This document shows positions 45,315-54,353 of a DNA stretch of 64,000 nt, in pieces. The first letter of the stretch is position 1; each line of letters starts with the position of its first letter. Where the stretch lies: assembly GCF_947487805.1 (NCBI RefSeq), contig NZ_CANKXW010000002.1:62001-126000 (forward strand). Reading direction: 5' to 3'. The notes beneath the pieces were generated by a model, which saw only the letters and a program-made list of their open reading frames with translations, was not told the DNA's origin and did not search any database. Made by a program: the position numbers and the translations under genes. Source of the DNA: an uncultured Tateyamaria sp. Lineage in GTDB: Bacteria > Pseudomonadota > Alphaproteobacteria > Rhodobacterales > Rhodobacteraceae.

Positions 45315-47876
45315 ATGCCGCCTAATGTGACGCGCAAACAGGGGGCGCGTGTGAAGGCAGGACCAAACCGGTACCGCGTGGCGATCTTGGCAGGCTTCGG
45401 CCTGCTGATTTTGCTGTTGGGGATCATGGCGACAAATCTGGTGTCGCAACTGCGCGATCTGTCGATGGCGGCAGGCGACAACACACAATGGAGCATTGCG
45501 CAACTCGACACCGAGTTTGCCAATCTCAACGCCACCCTGTCTGATCAGCTGTCCGATCAGGATCTCGCCGCTGACGATATCGGGTTGCGCATCGACATCG
45601 CGCTCAGCCGTCTGGCCATCATCAATTCCGGGCGGGCCGCCGAGATCTTTGGTAAGAACGACGACGCCCCGGCCCTGATCGCCCCGATCAATCAGTTCGC
45701 AGCGGAGGTGATCGACATTGTCGACCGCCCCGGCCCGCTCGCCATCGAAGACATCCGCATCATCCGCGACAAGGTCAGGGAAGTCCGGCCCGAAGTGCGC
45801 AGCATCGCGCTGCTAGGTGTGCGGCTGGGCGCTGAACAATCCAAGGCACGGCGGGCCGAGTTCTCGCAGCAACTGTCGCGGACGGGGGGCATCGCCATCG
45901 CCCTTCTGATCGCCATGGCTGCGTTCCTGATCGTGCTGGACCGGCTTTTGCAGCGCGCGGTACGGCGCGATTCCGAATTGTTGACCTCATCGCGCCAACT
46001 TGAAGCGACCGTCGGCGCATCCCTCGACGCGATCGTGACGGCCGACGACGCAGGCCGGATCATCGGCTTCAACGCCGCCGCTGAACAGGTCTTTGGCTGG
46101 TCCCGCAACGAGATCCTTGGCCTGACAATGGAAGACACCTTTATCCCGCACCGGATGCGCGACGCCCATCACAATGGCATGAAACGCTATCTGTCCACGG
46201 GCAAGCCGCGCGTGGTCGATGCCGGGCGCGTCGAACTGGCCGCCTTGCGCAAAAGCGGTGAGGAATTCCCGGTCGAGCTGAACATCACAACCGCCGAAGA
46301 TGCCGGCCGTACGACGTTCATCGCCTATATCCGTGACATCAGCGCCCGCAAGATCAACGAACAACAACTCATCGATGCCCGCGACAAGGCGCAGCGCACG
46401 GACAGGGCAAAATCCCAGTTCCTCACGGTGATGAGCCACGAGATGCGCACCCCGCTCAACGGTATTTTGGGCGTCCTCGACTTGCTCAAGACCACGACAC
46501 TTGATGCGCGGCAAAAGCGCTACACCGATATCGCCACGTCTTCGGGCGAGGTCCTGCTGGAACACATCAACGAGGCGCTCGACATCACCCGGATCGAGAC
46601 CGGCGCCTTGCAACTGACGCCACAGGATTTCGACTTGCCCGACCTGATGGCGGGCCTGATGGATGTGTTCGGGCCGCTCGCGCGCGAAAAGCAGCTTGGG
46701 CTATCGCTCAAGATGGATGACGCGGTCAAAATGGCCTTCCACAGCGACAGCAACCGCTTGCGCCAGATCCTCACCAACCTGATCGGCAATGCGATCAAGT
46801 TCACCGACGCGGGCCGGGTCTCTGTCCATGTCAGCGGCATTCACGGGGCCGGCGAAACTGCGCTGCGCATCGCGGTCTTGGACACCGGCGCCGGCATCGC
46901 GCCCGATCAGCAGGACCAGATATTCGAGGACTTCGTGGCGCTTGCCCATGGCGAGGGACGGCAGACGCGCGGGGATGGTCTGGGCCTGTCGATCTCGCGG
47001 CGCATCGCCCGTGAAATGGGCGGCGACATCGCACTGACCAGCGCAAGGGGGCGCGGGTCCACCTTTACCCTGACCCTGCCGGTCACGCGGCCCAAGTCCG
47101 ACGCACCCGAGGCACCCGTCCCGCCCGAGGTGCCTGCCGAACCGGTCCGCGCCTGTTCCGTGCTGGTGGTCGAGGACAACGCCATCAACCGCAAGGTGCT
47201 GGGCGACATGCTCGAGGGGATGGGGCACAGTGTCCTGCAAGCCGTGCACGGCGCCGAAGGGCTGGAGCTGGCCGCGACAGAGACCTTTGACCTGATCTTC
47301 ATGGACATCAGCATGCCCGTTATGGACGGGATCGAGGCCACGCAGAAACTGCGCGCAGGCGACGGCCCCAACGCGCTGACGCATATCGTGGGCCTTACCG
47401 CGCATGGGCGCGAGGAATATCGTGATGCCGCCGAACGGGTTGGGATGAACCGGTTCCACACGAAACCCATTCGCCTCGATGCGCTGCACAGCATCCTCGC
47501 GGACATCACGGCGGCGGCGTTCCCGTCCAATGACGGGCTGAACGTGCCCGACGCGCTGACCGAACTGATGGACGCGCTTGGCACCGCCAAGGTCAGCGAT
47601 ATCGCCGACAGTTTCTTTGCCGAACTGGCCGCGTTCATTGCCGCGGCGCGCGCGACAGACGATGGCAACACGCTGGCCGAACACGCGCACAAGATGAAGG
47701 GGGCGGCGGCCCTTCTAGGGCAATCGAGCCTCGAATCGCCCCTCGCGGATTTTGAAAAAACAGCGCGCGCAGGCGCTCTCGACGATTCGTCGGCCCGCGC
47801 CGATGCGCTCGAACAGATTGCCGCGCAGGCGCGCAATGCCTTTGATCAGGCCCTGGCAACACACCCAAAGACGTGA
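45315..47876 (+). CDS. hybrid sensor histidine kinase (PAS-HisKA-HATPase-REC-HPt)
   Basis: An 853-residue inner-membrane kinase. Two transmembrane helices (about 21-42 and 192-210) enclose a roughly 150-residue periplasmic helical sensor. Then follow a PAS domain (228-345), HisKA with H375 (SHEMRTPLNG), HATPase (N-box NAIKFT, G-box DTGAGIAP, DGLGLS), a receiver with D664 (IFMDISMPVMDG), and a C-terminal HPt with H792 (HKMKG). This is a complete phosphorelay in one chain that can pass phosphate to a separate regulator, most simply the divergent NarL-type one. It is coupled to the SUOX-like protein upstream. Confidence 0.93.
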   Translation: MPPNVTRKQGARVKAGPNRYRVAILAGFGLLILLLGIMATNLVSQLRDLSMAAGDNTQWSIAQLDTEFANLNATLSDQLSDQDLAADDIGLRIDIALSRLAIINSGRAAEIFGKNDDAPALIAPINQFAAEVIDIVDRPGPLAIEDIRIIRDKVREVRPEVRSIALLGVRLGAEQSKARRAEFSQQLSRTGGIAIALLIAMAAFLIVLDRLLQRAVRRDSELLTSSRQLEATVGASLDAIVTADDAGRIIGFNAAAEQVFGWSRNEILGLTMEDTFIPHRMRDAHHNGMKRYLSTGKPRVVDAGRVELAALRKSGEEFPVELNITTAEDAGRTTFIAYIRDISARKINEQQLIDARDKAQRTDRAKSQFLTVMSHEMRTPLNGILGVLDLLKTTTLDARQKRYTDIATSSGEVLLEHINEALDITRIETGALQLTPQDFDLPDLMAGLMDVFGPLAREKQLGLSLKMDDAVKMAFHSDSNRLRQILTNLIGNAIKFTDAGRVSVHVSGIHGAGETALRIAVLDTGAGIAPDQQDQIFEDFVALAHGEGRQTRGDGLGLSISRRIAREMGGDIALTSARGRGSTFTLTLPVTRPKSDAPEAPVPPEVPAEPVRACSVLVVEDNAINRKVLGDMLEGMGHSVLQAVHGAEGLELAATETFDLIFMDISMPVMDGIEATQKLRAGDGPNALTHIVGLTAHGREEYRDAAERVGMNRFHTKPIRLDALHSILADITAAAFPSNDGLNVPDALTELMDALGTAKVSDIADSFFAELAAFIAAARATDDGNTLAEHAHKMKGAAALLGQSSLESPLADFEKTARAGALDDSSARADALEQIAAQARNAFDQALATHPKT

Positions 47877-47879
47877 CCC

Positions 47880-47896
47880 CCTATCCTTCGGGATAG
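47880..47896 (+). promoter_or_regulatory. short palindrome upstream of the sqdB cluster
   Basis: CCTATCC-TTCG-GGATAG lies three bases after the kinase stop and about 125 bases before the sqdB-like gene. It resembles the operator candidate at 44718-44735 (CTAT.CTT.GG.ATAG). With a UUCG loop it could also be a short terminator hairpin, though no T-run follows. Confidence 0.4.
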
Positions 47897-48020
47897 ATCA
47901 CCACTTCCAATGCGCCCCAACCTATCCCCCCGCGCCGCCCTTTTGAGGGTCGGGGCGTCTTAAACCTTTGTTCATCAACACGGACCGCCTGGAGGGGTCC
48001 TCAAGCAAAGGAAGAAAGAC

Positions 48021-49241
48021 ATGACACAGACAAAAGAAATCATCGTGGTTGGCGGAGACGGGTTCTGCGGCTGGCCCACGGCACTGCACCTGTCGGGCCT
48101 CGGCCACAACGTCACGATCGTCGACAACCTGTCGCGCCGCGACATCGACGCCAAGATGGGCGCAGACAGCCTGACGCCGATCGCATCCATGGAAGACCGT
48201 CTGGCTGCATGGAAAGAACAGACAGGCCGCACCATCGGTTTTGAAAACATCGACGTGGCCCGCGACTTTGACGCGATCTGCGCCCTGATGGCGACCAAGC
48301 AACCCGACACAGTCATCCACTTTGGCGAACAGCGGGCCGCACCCTATTCGATGAAAGGTGTGGGCGAGAAACGCTACACCGTGGACAACAACATCTCGGG
48401 CACGCACAACCTGCTGGCCGCGTCCGTTGAACTGGGCCTCGACCCGCATTTCGTTCACCTGGGCACCATGGGCGTCTACGGTTACGACGATGACGGGCTC
48501 GAGATCCCCGAAGGCTACCTGCCCGTCTACATCCCCGCCGATGACAAGCAGATCATCAAGCGTGACATCCTCTACCCGACCAATCCGGGCAGCGTCTATC
48601 ACATGACCAAGTCGATGGATCAGCTGTTGTTCCAATTCTATGCCAAGAACGACCGGATGCGGATCACGGACCTGCACCAGGGGATCGTCTGGGGCACACA
48701 GACCGAGGAAACCAAGCTCGACGAGCGTCTGATCAACCGGTTCGACTATGATGGCGACTATGGCACCGTGCTCAACCGTTTCCTGATGCAGGCTGTGGTC
48801 GGCCACCCTCTGACCGTGCATGGCACAGGCGGCCAGACCCGCGCGTTCATCCACATCCAGGACACCGTGAAATGCCTCGCTCTGGCAGTCGAAAACCCGC
48901 CCGCCCGTGACGGCAAGGTGGCAATCCTGAACCAGATGACCGAGACCCACACAGTCCGCGAGTTGGCCGCACTGGTTGCCAAAGCATCCGGCGCCAAGAT
49001 CGCCAATGTCGACAACCCGCGCAACGAAGCGGCGGAAAACGATCTGCGTGTGTCCAACAAGACCTTCCTGTCGCTGGGTCTGAAACCGATCACGCTGGCC
49101 GAAGGGCTGATGGATGAAACACAGCAAATCGCGGCCAAATATGCGCGTCGCTGCATCCACAAGATGATCCCCTGCGTGTCCACGTGGACGGACAACCAAC
49201 GCCCCGGCGTTGTCACTGCGGCAACCCACAAGGCGGCCTGA
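48021..49241 (+). CDS. sqdB: UDP-sulfoquinovose synthase (SqdB/SQD1 family)
   Basis: A 406-residue extended SDR. The Rossmann start is GGDGFCGWPTALHLS, and the SQD1-specific HFGEQRAAPYSM (100-111) and LTPIAS segments are present. The catalytic T149 and Y193/K197 (YHMTK) are in place, with DLHQGIVWGTQTEET and NRFLMQAVVGHPLTVHGTGGQTRAFIHI following as in plant SQD1. SqdB makes UDP-sulfoquinovose from UDP-glucose and sulfite. It normally supplies sulfolipid, but here the next genes are a BcsB-like protein and a processive glycosyltransferase, so a sulfoquinovose-containing polysaccharide is at least as likely. Confidence 0.9.
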   Translation: MTQTKEIIVVGGDGFCGWPTALHLSGLGHNVTIVDNLSRRDIDAKMGADSLTPIASMEDRLAAWKEQTGRTIGFENIDVARDFDAICALMATKQPDTVIHFGEQRAAPYSMKGVGEKRYTVDNNISGTHNLLAASVELGLDPHFVHLGTMGVYGYDDDGLEIPEGYLPVYIPADDKQIIKRDILYPTNPGSVYHMTKSMDQLLFQFYAKNDRMRITDLHQGIVWGTQTEETKLDERLINRFDYDGDYGTVLNRFLMQAVVGHPLTVHGTGGQTRAFIHIQDTVKCLALAVENPPARDGKVAILNQMTETHTVRELAALVAKASGAKIANVDNPRNEAAENDLRVSNKTFLSLGLKPITLAEGLMDETQQIAAKYARRCIHKMIPCVSTWTDNQRPGVVTAATHKAA

Positions 49242-49304
49242 GGTCACACGGAAACCTCGCACCGGATCTGCTTGGAGGTGGATCCGGTGCGGGCCTGCGT
49301 GACC
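49242..49304 (+). other. strong nested hairpin between sqdB and the BcsB-like gene
   Basis: An 11-bp perfect inner stem (CGCACCGGATC, 49258-49268 / GATCCGGTGCG, 49281-49291) is enclosed by GGTCAC/GTGACC (49242-49247 / 49299-49304). No T-run follows, so it may be an mRNA processing/stability element or attenuator setting sqdB apart from the rest. Confidence 0.6.
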
Positions 49305-49320
49305 AACTTTCTCTCAATCG

Positions 49321-50868
49321 GTGAACAAAATGCGCATGATCGGTATCGGGCTAATGGGATTTCTCCTCGCAGGCATCGCCCTCCTGCTGTCTACGATGAA
49401 CGTCCTCGAAAACGGCCAACGCTATGTGCGTGAGATCACCATGGGTCCCCAACTGGTGTTCGAACAGCGCAACGACGCGGCGGCTGACGGCACACACAGT
49501 GCCACGTTTGCGCGTGCGACGCCGAACCATCCTGTGCTTTTGTCCGGTTTGCCCGCCTATCAAAGCGTTGCCTTCTCTCTTCCTTTGGATGCACGCCCGA
49601 CGTCTGGATACCTCCAAATCGATGCAACATCGCAAGTCCTGAACGGTGTGGAAGGGGTGCTGCGCATCTCCATCCGCAACACCCGCCGGGGCGAGATGTT
49701 GCTGCGTCCAGGCGAGGCGGAGCGGTCCTTGCAGCTTCCTCTTTCACCGATGGATTTTGCAAGGCACCAGCTGGTCGTCTCCTTTTCACTGCAAGGCACC
49801 TCCCCCAGTGTGCCCTGTGGTCCAGATGACGGCATCGCCGCCATTGTCGAAATCGAGACGACCAGCGCCCTTTTCCTGACCCTCGATCAACCGCTGCAAA
49901 CGCCGCGCGACCGTATCAGCAGCTGGGGTCAAACGGCGCGCATTGCGTGGTCGGATAGCGCGAGCGGAACGGATCAGGCCCGCCTGCTGGGCCAGGCCGT
50001 CGCGTTCCAGCGTCGCGGCATCGCCCCGGTCTTTGTGCCGGGCGGCGGGTCCGACACGCTTGCGACAGATGCCGTTGACGCAACCCTTGCGTCCTTGGCA
50101 CCCACCGCCATCGAACCAACCCTCTGGCCCCGCCCCCTGGCCAGGACCCGCGCCACTGGCGGCACGCGTCGGTTTCACAAACAGACAGTGTGGCGCGAAA
50201 CCTTTGAGCTGTCGGCTGCACAGGGCGACGCATATGCCCGTGCGCTCGATCTGAACCTGACCCTCGGTGTCCTGATGGCTCCGTCGATGTGGACGGTGAG
50301 CGTGACGCTGAACGACCGGCTGGTGCATCAGGCGCATGTCGCGGCAGGCGATACACAGCTGTCGACACAGATCGACCTGCCCCGCGATGTGCAGGAGCGG
50401 TCCAACGAGATCGAGGTGACCCTATCCACGACCGATCATTTCGACGGCACATGTAACGAAGGGCCTGAACGCATCGCAGAGCTGTTGCCGAGCACTGTGC
50501 TTCTGGCCTCAGACACGGCGTTTGCCGATGACAGCACCGACATGCGCGCGGCCTTGGCTGCATTGGACGTGACACAGATCGCCGTAGCCGGCGCGCTGAC
50601 CGCACCGGATGCAACGCTCGCCGTTCAGTTGCTGGACGATGTTTTGCCGCCCGAAGCTGCATGGCAGGCGGCGCTGAATGCAGCCGATATTCTGGTTGTC
50701 CCCGCGGGGACACCTTTGGCCGCGACGTTGCAATCGGGCTGGGTCGTCACCTGGGGCGAGGCTGGCATCGACGTTATTCCGCTGGATCGCGCCGACCGCG
50801 CGGGCCTTGGTACCCTGGCGCTTGTCGTCTTCTCCACACCCATCTCTCTCACCGAGGTGGCGTCATGA
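49321..50868 (+). CDS. BcsB-like periplasmic protein of a polysaccharide synthase
   Basis: A 515-residue protein with an N-terminal membrane anchor or signal (MIGIGLMGFLLAGIALLLSTM). Two cellulose-synthase-regulatory-subunit-like halves are suggested by the paired Cys segments SVPCGPDDGIAAIVEI and FDGTCNEGPERIAELLPST, each followed by beta strands, as in BcsB. There is no obvious C-terminal helix, unlike cellulose BcsB. It overlaps the glycosyltransferase start by four bases, so the two are produced together. It would sit on the periplasmic face guiding a nascent glycan. The start is GTG 49321 or ATG 49330. Confidence 0.7.
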   Translation: MNKMRMIGIGLMGFLLAGIALLLSTMNVLENGQRYVREITMGPQLVFEQRNDAAADGTHSATFARATPNHPVLLSGLPAYQSVAFSLPLDARPTSGYLQIDATSQVLNGVEGVLRISIRNTRRGEMLLRPGEAERSLQLPLSPMDFARHQLVVSFSLQGTSPSVPCGPDDGIAAIVEIETTSALFLTLDQPLQTPRDRISSWGQTARIAWSDSASGTDQARLLGQAVAFQRRGIAPVFVPGGGSDTLATDAVDATLASLAPTAIEPTLWPRPLARTRATGGTRRFHKQTVWRETFELSAAQGDAYARALDLNLTLGVLMAPSMWTVSVTLNDRLVHQAHVAAGDTQLSTQIDLPRDVQERSNEIEVTLSTTDHFDGTCNEGPERIAELLPSTVLLASDTAFADDSTDMRAALAALDVTQIAVAGALTAPDATLAVQLLDDVLPPEAAWQAALNAADILVVPAGTPLAATLQSGWVVTWGEAGIDVIPLDRADRAGLGTLALVVFSTPISLTEVAS

Positions 50869-52700
50869 GCGAGGCAGAGGACAAACGCGAACAGATCAAC
50901 TACATCTCGGTCGACAGCGCGCCAAAGAGGTTTGCGGGCCCGGTGTCCGTCTGGCAGGCCCCAAAGATGCTGGCCCTGTTCACCGTGTTTGCCGCGGGCC
51001 AGCTGTGGTGGATCAACACGGACATGATGGCGGGGATCTTTCCCAACCGAGACTATGTGTTCTCTGCCCATTCCGGCCGTCACGCGGTCGCGATCCGCAT
51101 CTTTCTGGCCTCGTTCTTCGTGGCCTTCGCAGCCTTCAGTTCGGGCAACGCGCTGGTGCGCACGCTCTTTGCGCTCGACATGGTGCTGACGTTTCTGTTT
51201 GGCTGCGCTGCCTTCGATGTGGCCAACGCGCTGGCGCACCATGTGATCGGCACCTCATTCTCCTTGCACTTCAGTGCCATTGCCTCGGGCCTCTTCGGCT
51301 TTGCCGTCTATTCGTTCAAATTGCTGGAACGGGGGTTCATGCCTGCGCGCATCCGGATCGAACATATCCCCGTCAGCCAGATGCGCGCCTTTGTCCGGTT
51401 GGGCGTCACGCTGGCCATCGCGGCGGGCGTGGCGGTCTGGGTGGGGGGTATGGACCTGCACGTGGTGGCGGTGATGCGGCAATGGACGCTGCTGGGCGGG
51501 ATCGGACCGGGTGTGTTCCTGTTCCTGCCCGTGCTCTTCGGGCAGCTGTACCTGCTTGCGATCTACGACGTGCTGACCGCACGCACACCCCGCTTTAACC
51601 CGCCGGTGTCGGTGATCGTGCCCGCCCACAACGAAAGCTACATCATTCGCGACACGATCAACGCGATGGACCGTGCCGCCGCACATTACGGCGGCGAGGT
51701 GCACATCCTGATCATGAACAACAACTCGACCGACGACACCGAGGAGATCGCCCGCGAAACGCTGGCGGCCTGCACGGCTGCCAAGGGGCGGGTGATCAAC
51801 GTGCCCAAGCCGGGCAAATCCAACGCGCTGAACGCGGGGCTTGATGCCTGCGAGACGGAATTTCTGGTGCGTGTCGATGCCGACACGCTGGTGGGCGAGG
51901 ACAATTTCAGCCGCGCGATGCCCTATTTCACCAACCCGGCCGTAGGCGTCGTGGGCGGCGTGCCCGTGCCGCCGGGTGGCGCGCTCTTTGACCGGGCGCG
52001 CCTCCTTGAGGTGCTGGTCAAGCACGGGTTCTATTCGGTGGCGATGGGCGCCGTGAACGGCGTGGTGGGCATTCCCGGCATGTTCGTCGTCTACCGCACG
52101 CATCACCCGCGTTACCTGGGCGGGTTCGTCGAGGGGATGAATGGCGAGGATACCGATATCTCTCTGCGCATCGGCGAGCTGGGCTTTCACTCGGTGGTCG
52201 ATCCCAAGATCCGCTACATCTCCGAAGTGCCCTCGTCCTACAGCCACATGCGCGAGCAACGCATGCGCTGGTTCCGCTCGATCTACCACATCTCTTCGCG
52301 CTGCCGCGACCTGATCTATGGGCCCAACAAGACGCTGCGCGGCAAGGTGATCCTGCCCTATATGCTGATCAATTCGGCGCGGCGCGCGATGCTGGTTCCG
52401 CTGATCATCTTTGGCGGGCTGGAATGGGGGCTGGCCTTCAACCCGGACAGCCCGATCCTGTGGCAATCGATCATTGCCGTCACCACAGGCGCGCCCGCCA
52501 TCATGGCCGTCCTCGCCTCGCTTCTGAACGGCGTGCCCCGCGGCATCCTCGCCCTGCCCGAGTACCTGATCTTTCGCGTGCTGCGGGCCTATTTCACCCT
52601 CGAATCCATGTTGAGCATCCTGGTGGATGCCAGGGCCGAAGACCTCGAGCGCGTCATTCGGCAAGACATCGTGCCGGACCGCCCGATCCGGGTGGCCTGA
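50865..52700 (+). CDS. processive family-2 glycosyltransferase (cellulose-synthase-like)
   Basis: A 611-residue polytopic protein. About five N-terminal helices (residues about 35-230) precede the GT2 domain: VSVIVPAHNES, the aspartates of VRVDADT, acceptor GEDTD and the processivity motif QRMRW. Several C-terminal helices follow (about 470-590). The architecture is that of BcsA/hyaluronan-type synthases that polymerise and export a glycan together. No PilZ domain is seen, so c-di-GMP control as in BcsA is unlikely. It is translationally coupled to the BcsB-like gene and follows sqdB, which suggests UDP-sulfoquinovose or UDP-glucose as donor. Confidence 0.88.
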   Translation: MSEAEDKREQINYISVDSAPKRFAGPVSVWQAPKMLALFTVFAAGQLWWINTDMMAGIFPNRDYVFSAHSGRHAVAIRIFLASFFVAFAAFSSGNALVRTLFALDMVLTFLFGCAAFDVANALAHHVIGTSFSLHFSAIASGLFGFAVYSFKLLERGFMPARIRIEHIPVSQMRAFVRLGVTLAIAAGVAVWVGGMDLHVVAVMRQWTLLGGIGPGVFLFLPVLFGQLYLLAIYDVLTARTPRFNPPVSVIVPAHNESYIIRDTINAMDRAAAHYGGEVHILIMNNNSTDDTEEIARETLAACTAAKGRVINVPKPGKSNALNAGLDACETEFLVRVDADTLVGEDNFSRAMPYFTNPAVGVVGGVPVPPGGALFDRARLLEVLVKHGFYSVAMGAVNGVVGIPGMFVVYRTHHPRYLGGFVEGMNGEDTDISLRIGELGFHSVVDPKIRYISEVPSSYSHMREQRMRWFRSIYHISSRCRDLIYGPNKTLRGKVILPYMLINSARRAMLVPLIIFGGLEWGLAFNPDSPILWQSIIAVTTGAPAIMAVLASLLNGVPRGILALPEYLIFRVLRAYFTLESMLSILVDARAEDLERVIRQDIVPDRPIRVA

Positions 52701-52736
52701 CCAGTTTTTTCACCCCCAACCTAAAGAGTAAGACAG

Positions 52737-54323
52737 ATGACCAGACGGATATACGGAACTCTAGACAGCGACACGATCACCGGAGGAGCCGGACGCGACC
52801 ACATCCTCGGCAAGGCCAGCAACGACACCATCGTAGGCGGCAACAGTGCCGACCGCGTCTATGGCCAGGGCGGCGATGACAGCGTGCACGGCGCGTCAGG
52901 CAGCGACACGCTGCGCGGCGGTGCCGGTGACGACACGCTGCACGGCGACAGCGGCAGCGACACGCTTTACGGCGGCATCGGCAACGACACCATGACCGGC
53001 GGCGACGTGTCGGGCAGCGGCGATGGGACAGGTGCTGGCGGCATCGATGACCGGCTTTGGGGTGGCGCGGGCCATGACCACATGTCGGGCAATGGTGGCA
53101 ATGACCTGCTCTTTGGCGGCAGTGACAACGACACGCTGCTGGGCGGCGACGGCGCGGACCGGCTGTATGGTGGCGCGGATAATGACATTCTGTTGGGCGG
53201 GGGCGCAAATGACGTGCTTGTCGGAGCGCATGGTGATGATGACCTGAGCGGCGGCATTGGCCTTGATCGCCTCTATGGCGGCATCGGGCGCGACACGATG
53301 GACGGCGGCGCCGGTGCGGACCTGCTGCATGGCGGCGCGGGTGATGACGTTCTGTCGGGCGGTGCTGGCGTCGACCGCCTGTATGGAGCGGACGGCAATG
53401 ACCTGATGTCCGGCGGCGCTGGCCGCGACAAGCTTTTTGGCGGCGCGGGCAACGACACCATCGACGGTGGCGACGACGATGATCGGATCTGGGCCAGCGA
53501 CGGGGATGATGTCGTGATCGGCGGTCTGGGCAATGACACGCTGGGCGGCGCCAAGGGGCATGACACCCTGAACGGCGGCGCGGGTGCCGACACGCTTTAT
53601 GGCCGTGCGGACAATGATGTGCTGGATGGTGGATCGGGCAATGATCTGCTGCTGGGTGGCTTGGGCGACGACGCGGCGTTTGGCGGCTCCGGCACCGACA
53701 CGTTGGGTGGCGGTCAGGGCAATGATACGTTGAGCGGCGGCAGCGGCAATGACAACCTGAGCGGGCGGCAGGGCCACGACCTGATGGCGGGTGATGCAGG
53801 CCTTGACACGCTGAGCGGCGGCAATGGCAACGACACGCTGGACGGTGGCACCGGGGCGGATGTCCTCTTTGGTGGCGCAGGTGCGGACCAGTTGATCGGT
53901 GGTGCGGGTGCGGATGCGCTGCACGGGCAATGGAGCACCGACACCCTGTCAGGTGGCGCAGGCAACGACACGCTCGATGGTGGCGGCGGTGCGGATGTTC
54001 TGTCGGGCGGCATCGGGAGCAACGTGTTGACCGGGGGGCGCGGGGCGGACACATTCGTCTTTGTGCCCGAGGCGGCGCGCAGCGTTGATCAAGTCACCGA
54101 TCTGCATGTCTATGGCGCCTATGCGGACCGACTTGATATCTCGGGATTTGACGTCGCTGGCACCTTCGGGTCGGCGCAGGCCTGGGTCGATCAGGCGGTG
54201 TCGGTTTCTGGCGACGGCACGGTCACCTTGCGTCTGTCGGACACTCAACGCGTTGACGTGATCGATCATGCAAATATCGGCGCACGGTTCGAAGACCTTG
54301 TGATCGACACGCTGATCTTTTGA
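52737..54323 (+). CDS. RTX calcium-binding repeat protein with type I secretion C-terminus
   Basis: A 528-residue protein made almost entirely of GGxGxDxLx nonapeptides: roughly 40 repeats between residues 15 and 435 (for example GGAGDDTLHGDSGSDTLYGG). Such repeats bind Ca2+ and fold into a parallel beta-roll. The last about 95 residues (DTFVFVPEAARSVDQVTDLHVYGAYADRLDISGFD..) are the C-terminal target domain of type I secretion, so the protein is exported without a signal peptide. There is no catalytic domain. No type I exporter is encoded here. It sits 36 bases after the glycosyltransferase on the same strand, so it may be a matrix protein that cross-links the polysaccharide with calcium. 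Confidence 0.88.
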   Translation: MTRRIYGTLDSDTITGGAGRDHILGKASNDTIVGGNSADRVYGQGGDDSVHGASGSDTLRGGAGDDTLHGDSGSDTLYGGIGNDTMTGGDVSGSGDGTGAGGIDDRLWGGAGHDHMSGNGGNDLLFGGSDNDTLLGGDGADRLYGGADNDILLGGGANDVLVGAHGDDDLSGGIGLDRLYGGIGRDTMDGGAGADLLHGGAGDDVLSGGAGVDRLYGADGNDLMSGGAGRDKLFGGAGNDTIDGGDDDDRIWASDGDDVVIGGLGNDTLGGAKGHDTLNGGAGADTLYGRADNDVLDGGSGNDLLLGGLGDDAAFGGSGTDTLGGGQGNDTLSGGSGNDNLSGRQGHDLMAGDAGLDTLSGGNGNDTLDGGTGADVLFGGAGADQLIGGAGADALHGQWSTDTLSGGAGNDTLDGGGGADVLSGGIGSNVLTGGRGADTFVFVPEAARSVDQVTDLHVYGAYADRLDISGFDVAGTFGSAQAWVDQAVSVSGDGTVTLRLSDTQRVDVIDHANIGARFEDLVIDTLIF

Positions 54324-54331
54324 CGGACAGG

Positions 54332-54353
54332 CCCGCCGCAAAACTGCGGCGGG
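54332..54353 (+). terminator. hairpin between the convergent RTX and dehydrogenase genes
   Basis: CCCGCCGC-AAAACT-GCGGCGGG, an 8-bp stem immediately after the RTX stop, abuts the stop of the convergent PQQ gene. There is no T-run on either side, so termination efficiency is uncertain. Confidence 0.6.

Noticed and set aside
46701-47690. 329-codon minus-strand frame opposite the hybrid kinase
   Set aside because: Shadow of the kinase's HATPase/REC region; no start site or domain.
50661-50864. In-frame N-terminal extension of the GT2 gene
   Set aside because: The upstream 68 codons overlap the BcsB-like gene in another frame and lack family similarity; the ATG at 50865 overlapping the upstream stop is the natural start.
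52777-54054. Long antisense frames (up to 425 codons) and repeated DNA within the RTX gene
   Set aside because: Repeats are codon-level consequences of GGxGxDxLx nonapeptides. The antisense translations are low-complexity Cys/His/Arg or Pro/Ser. The repeats vary and lack uniform spacers, so this is not a CRISPR array.
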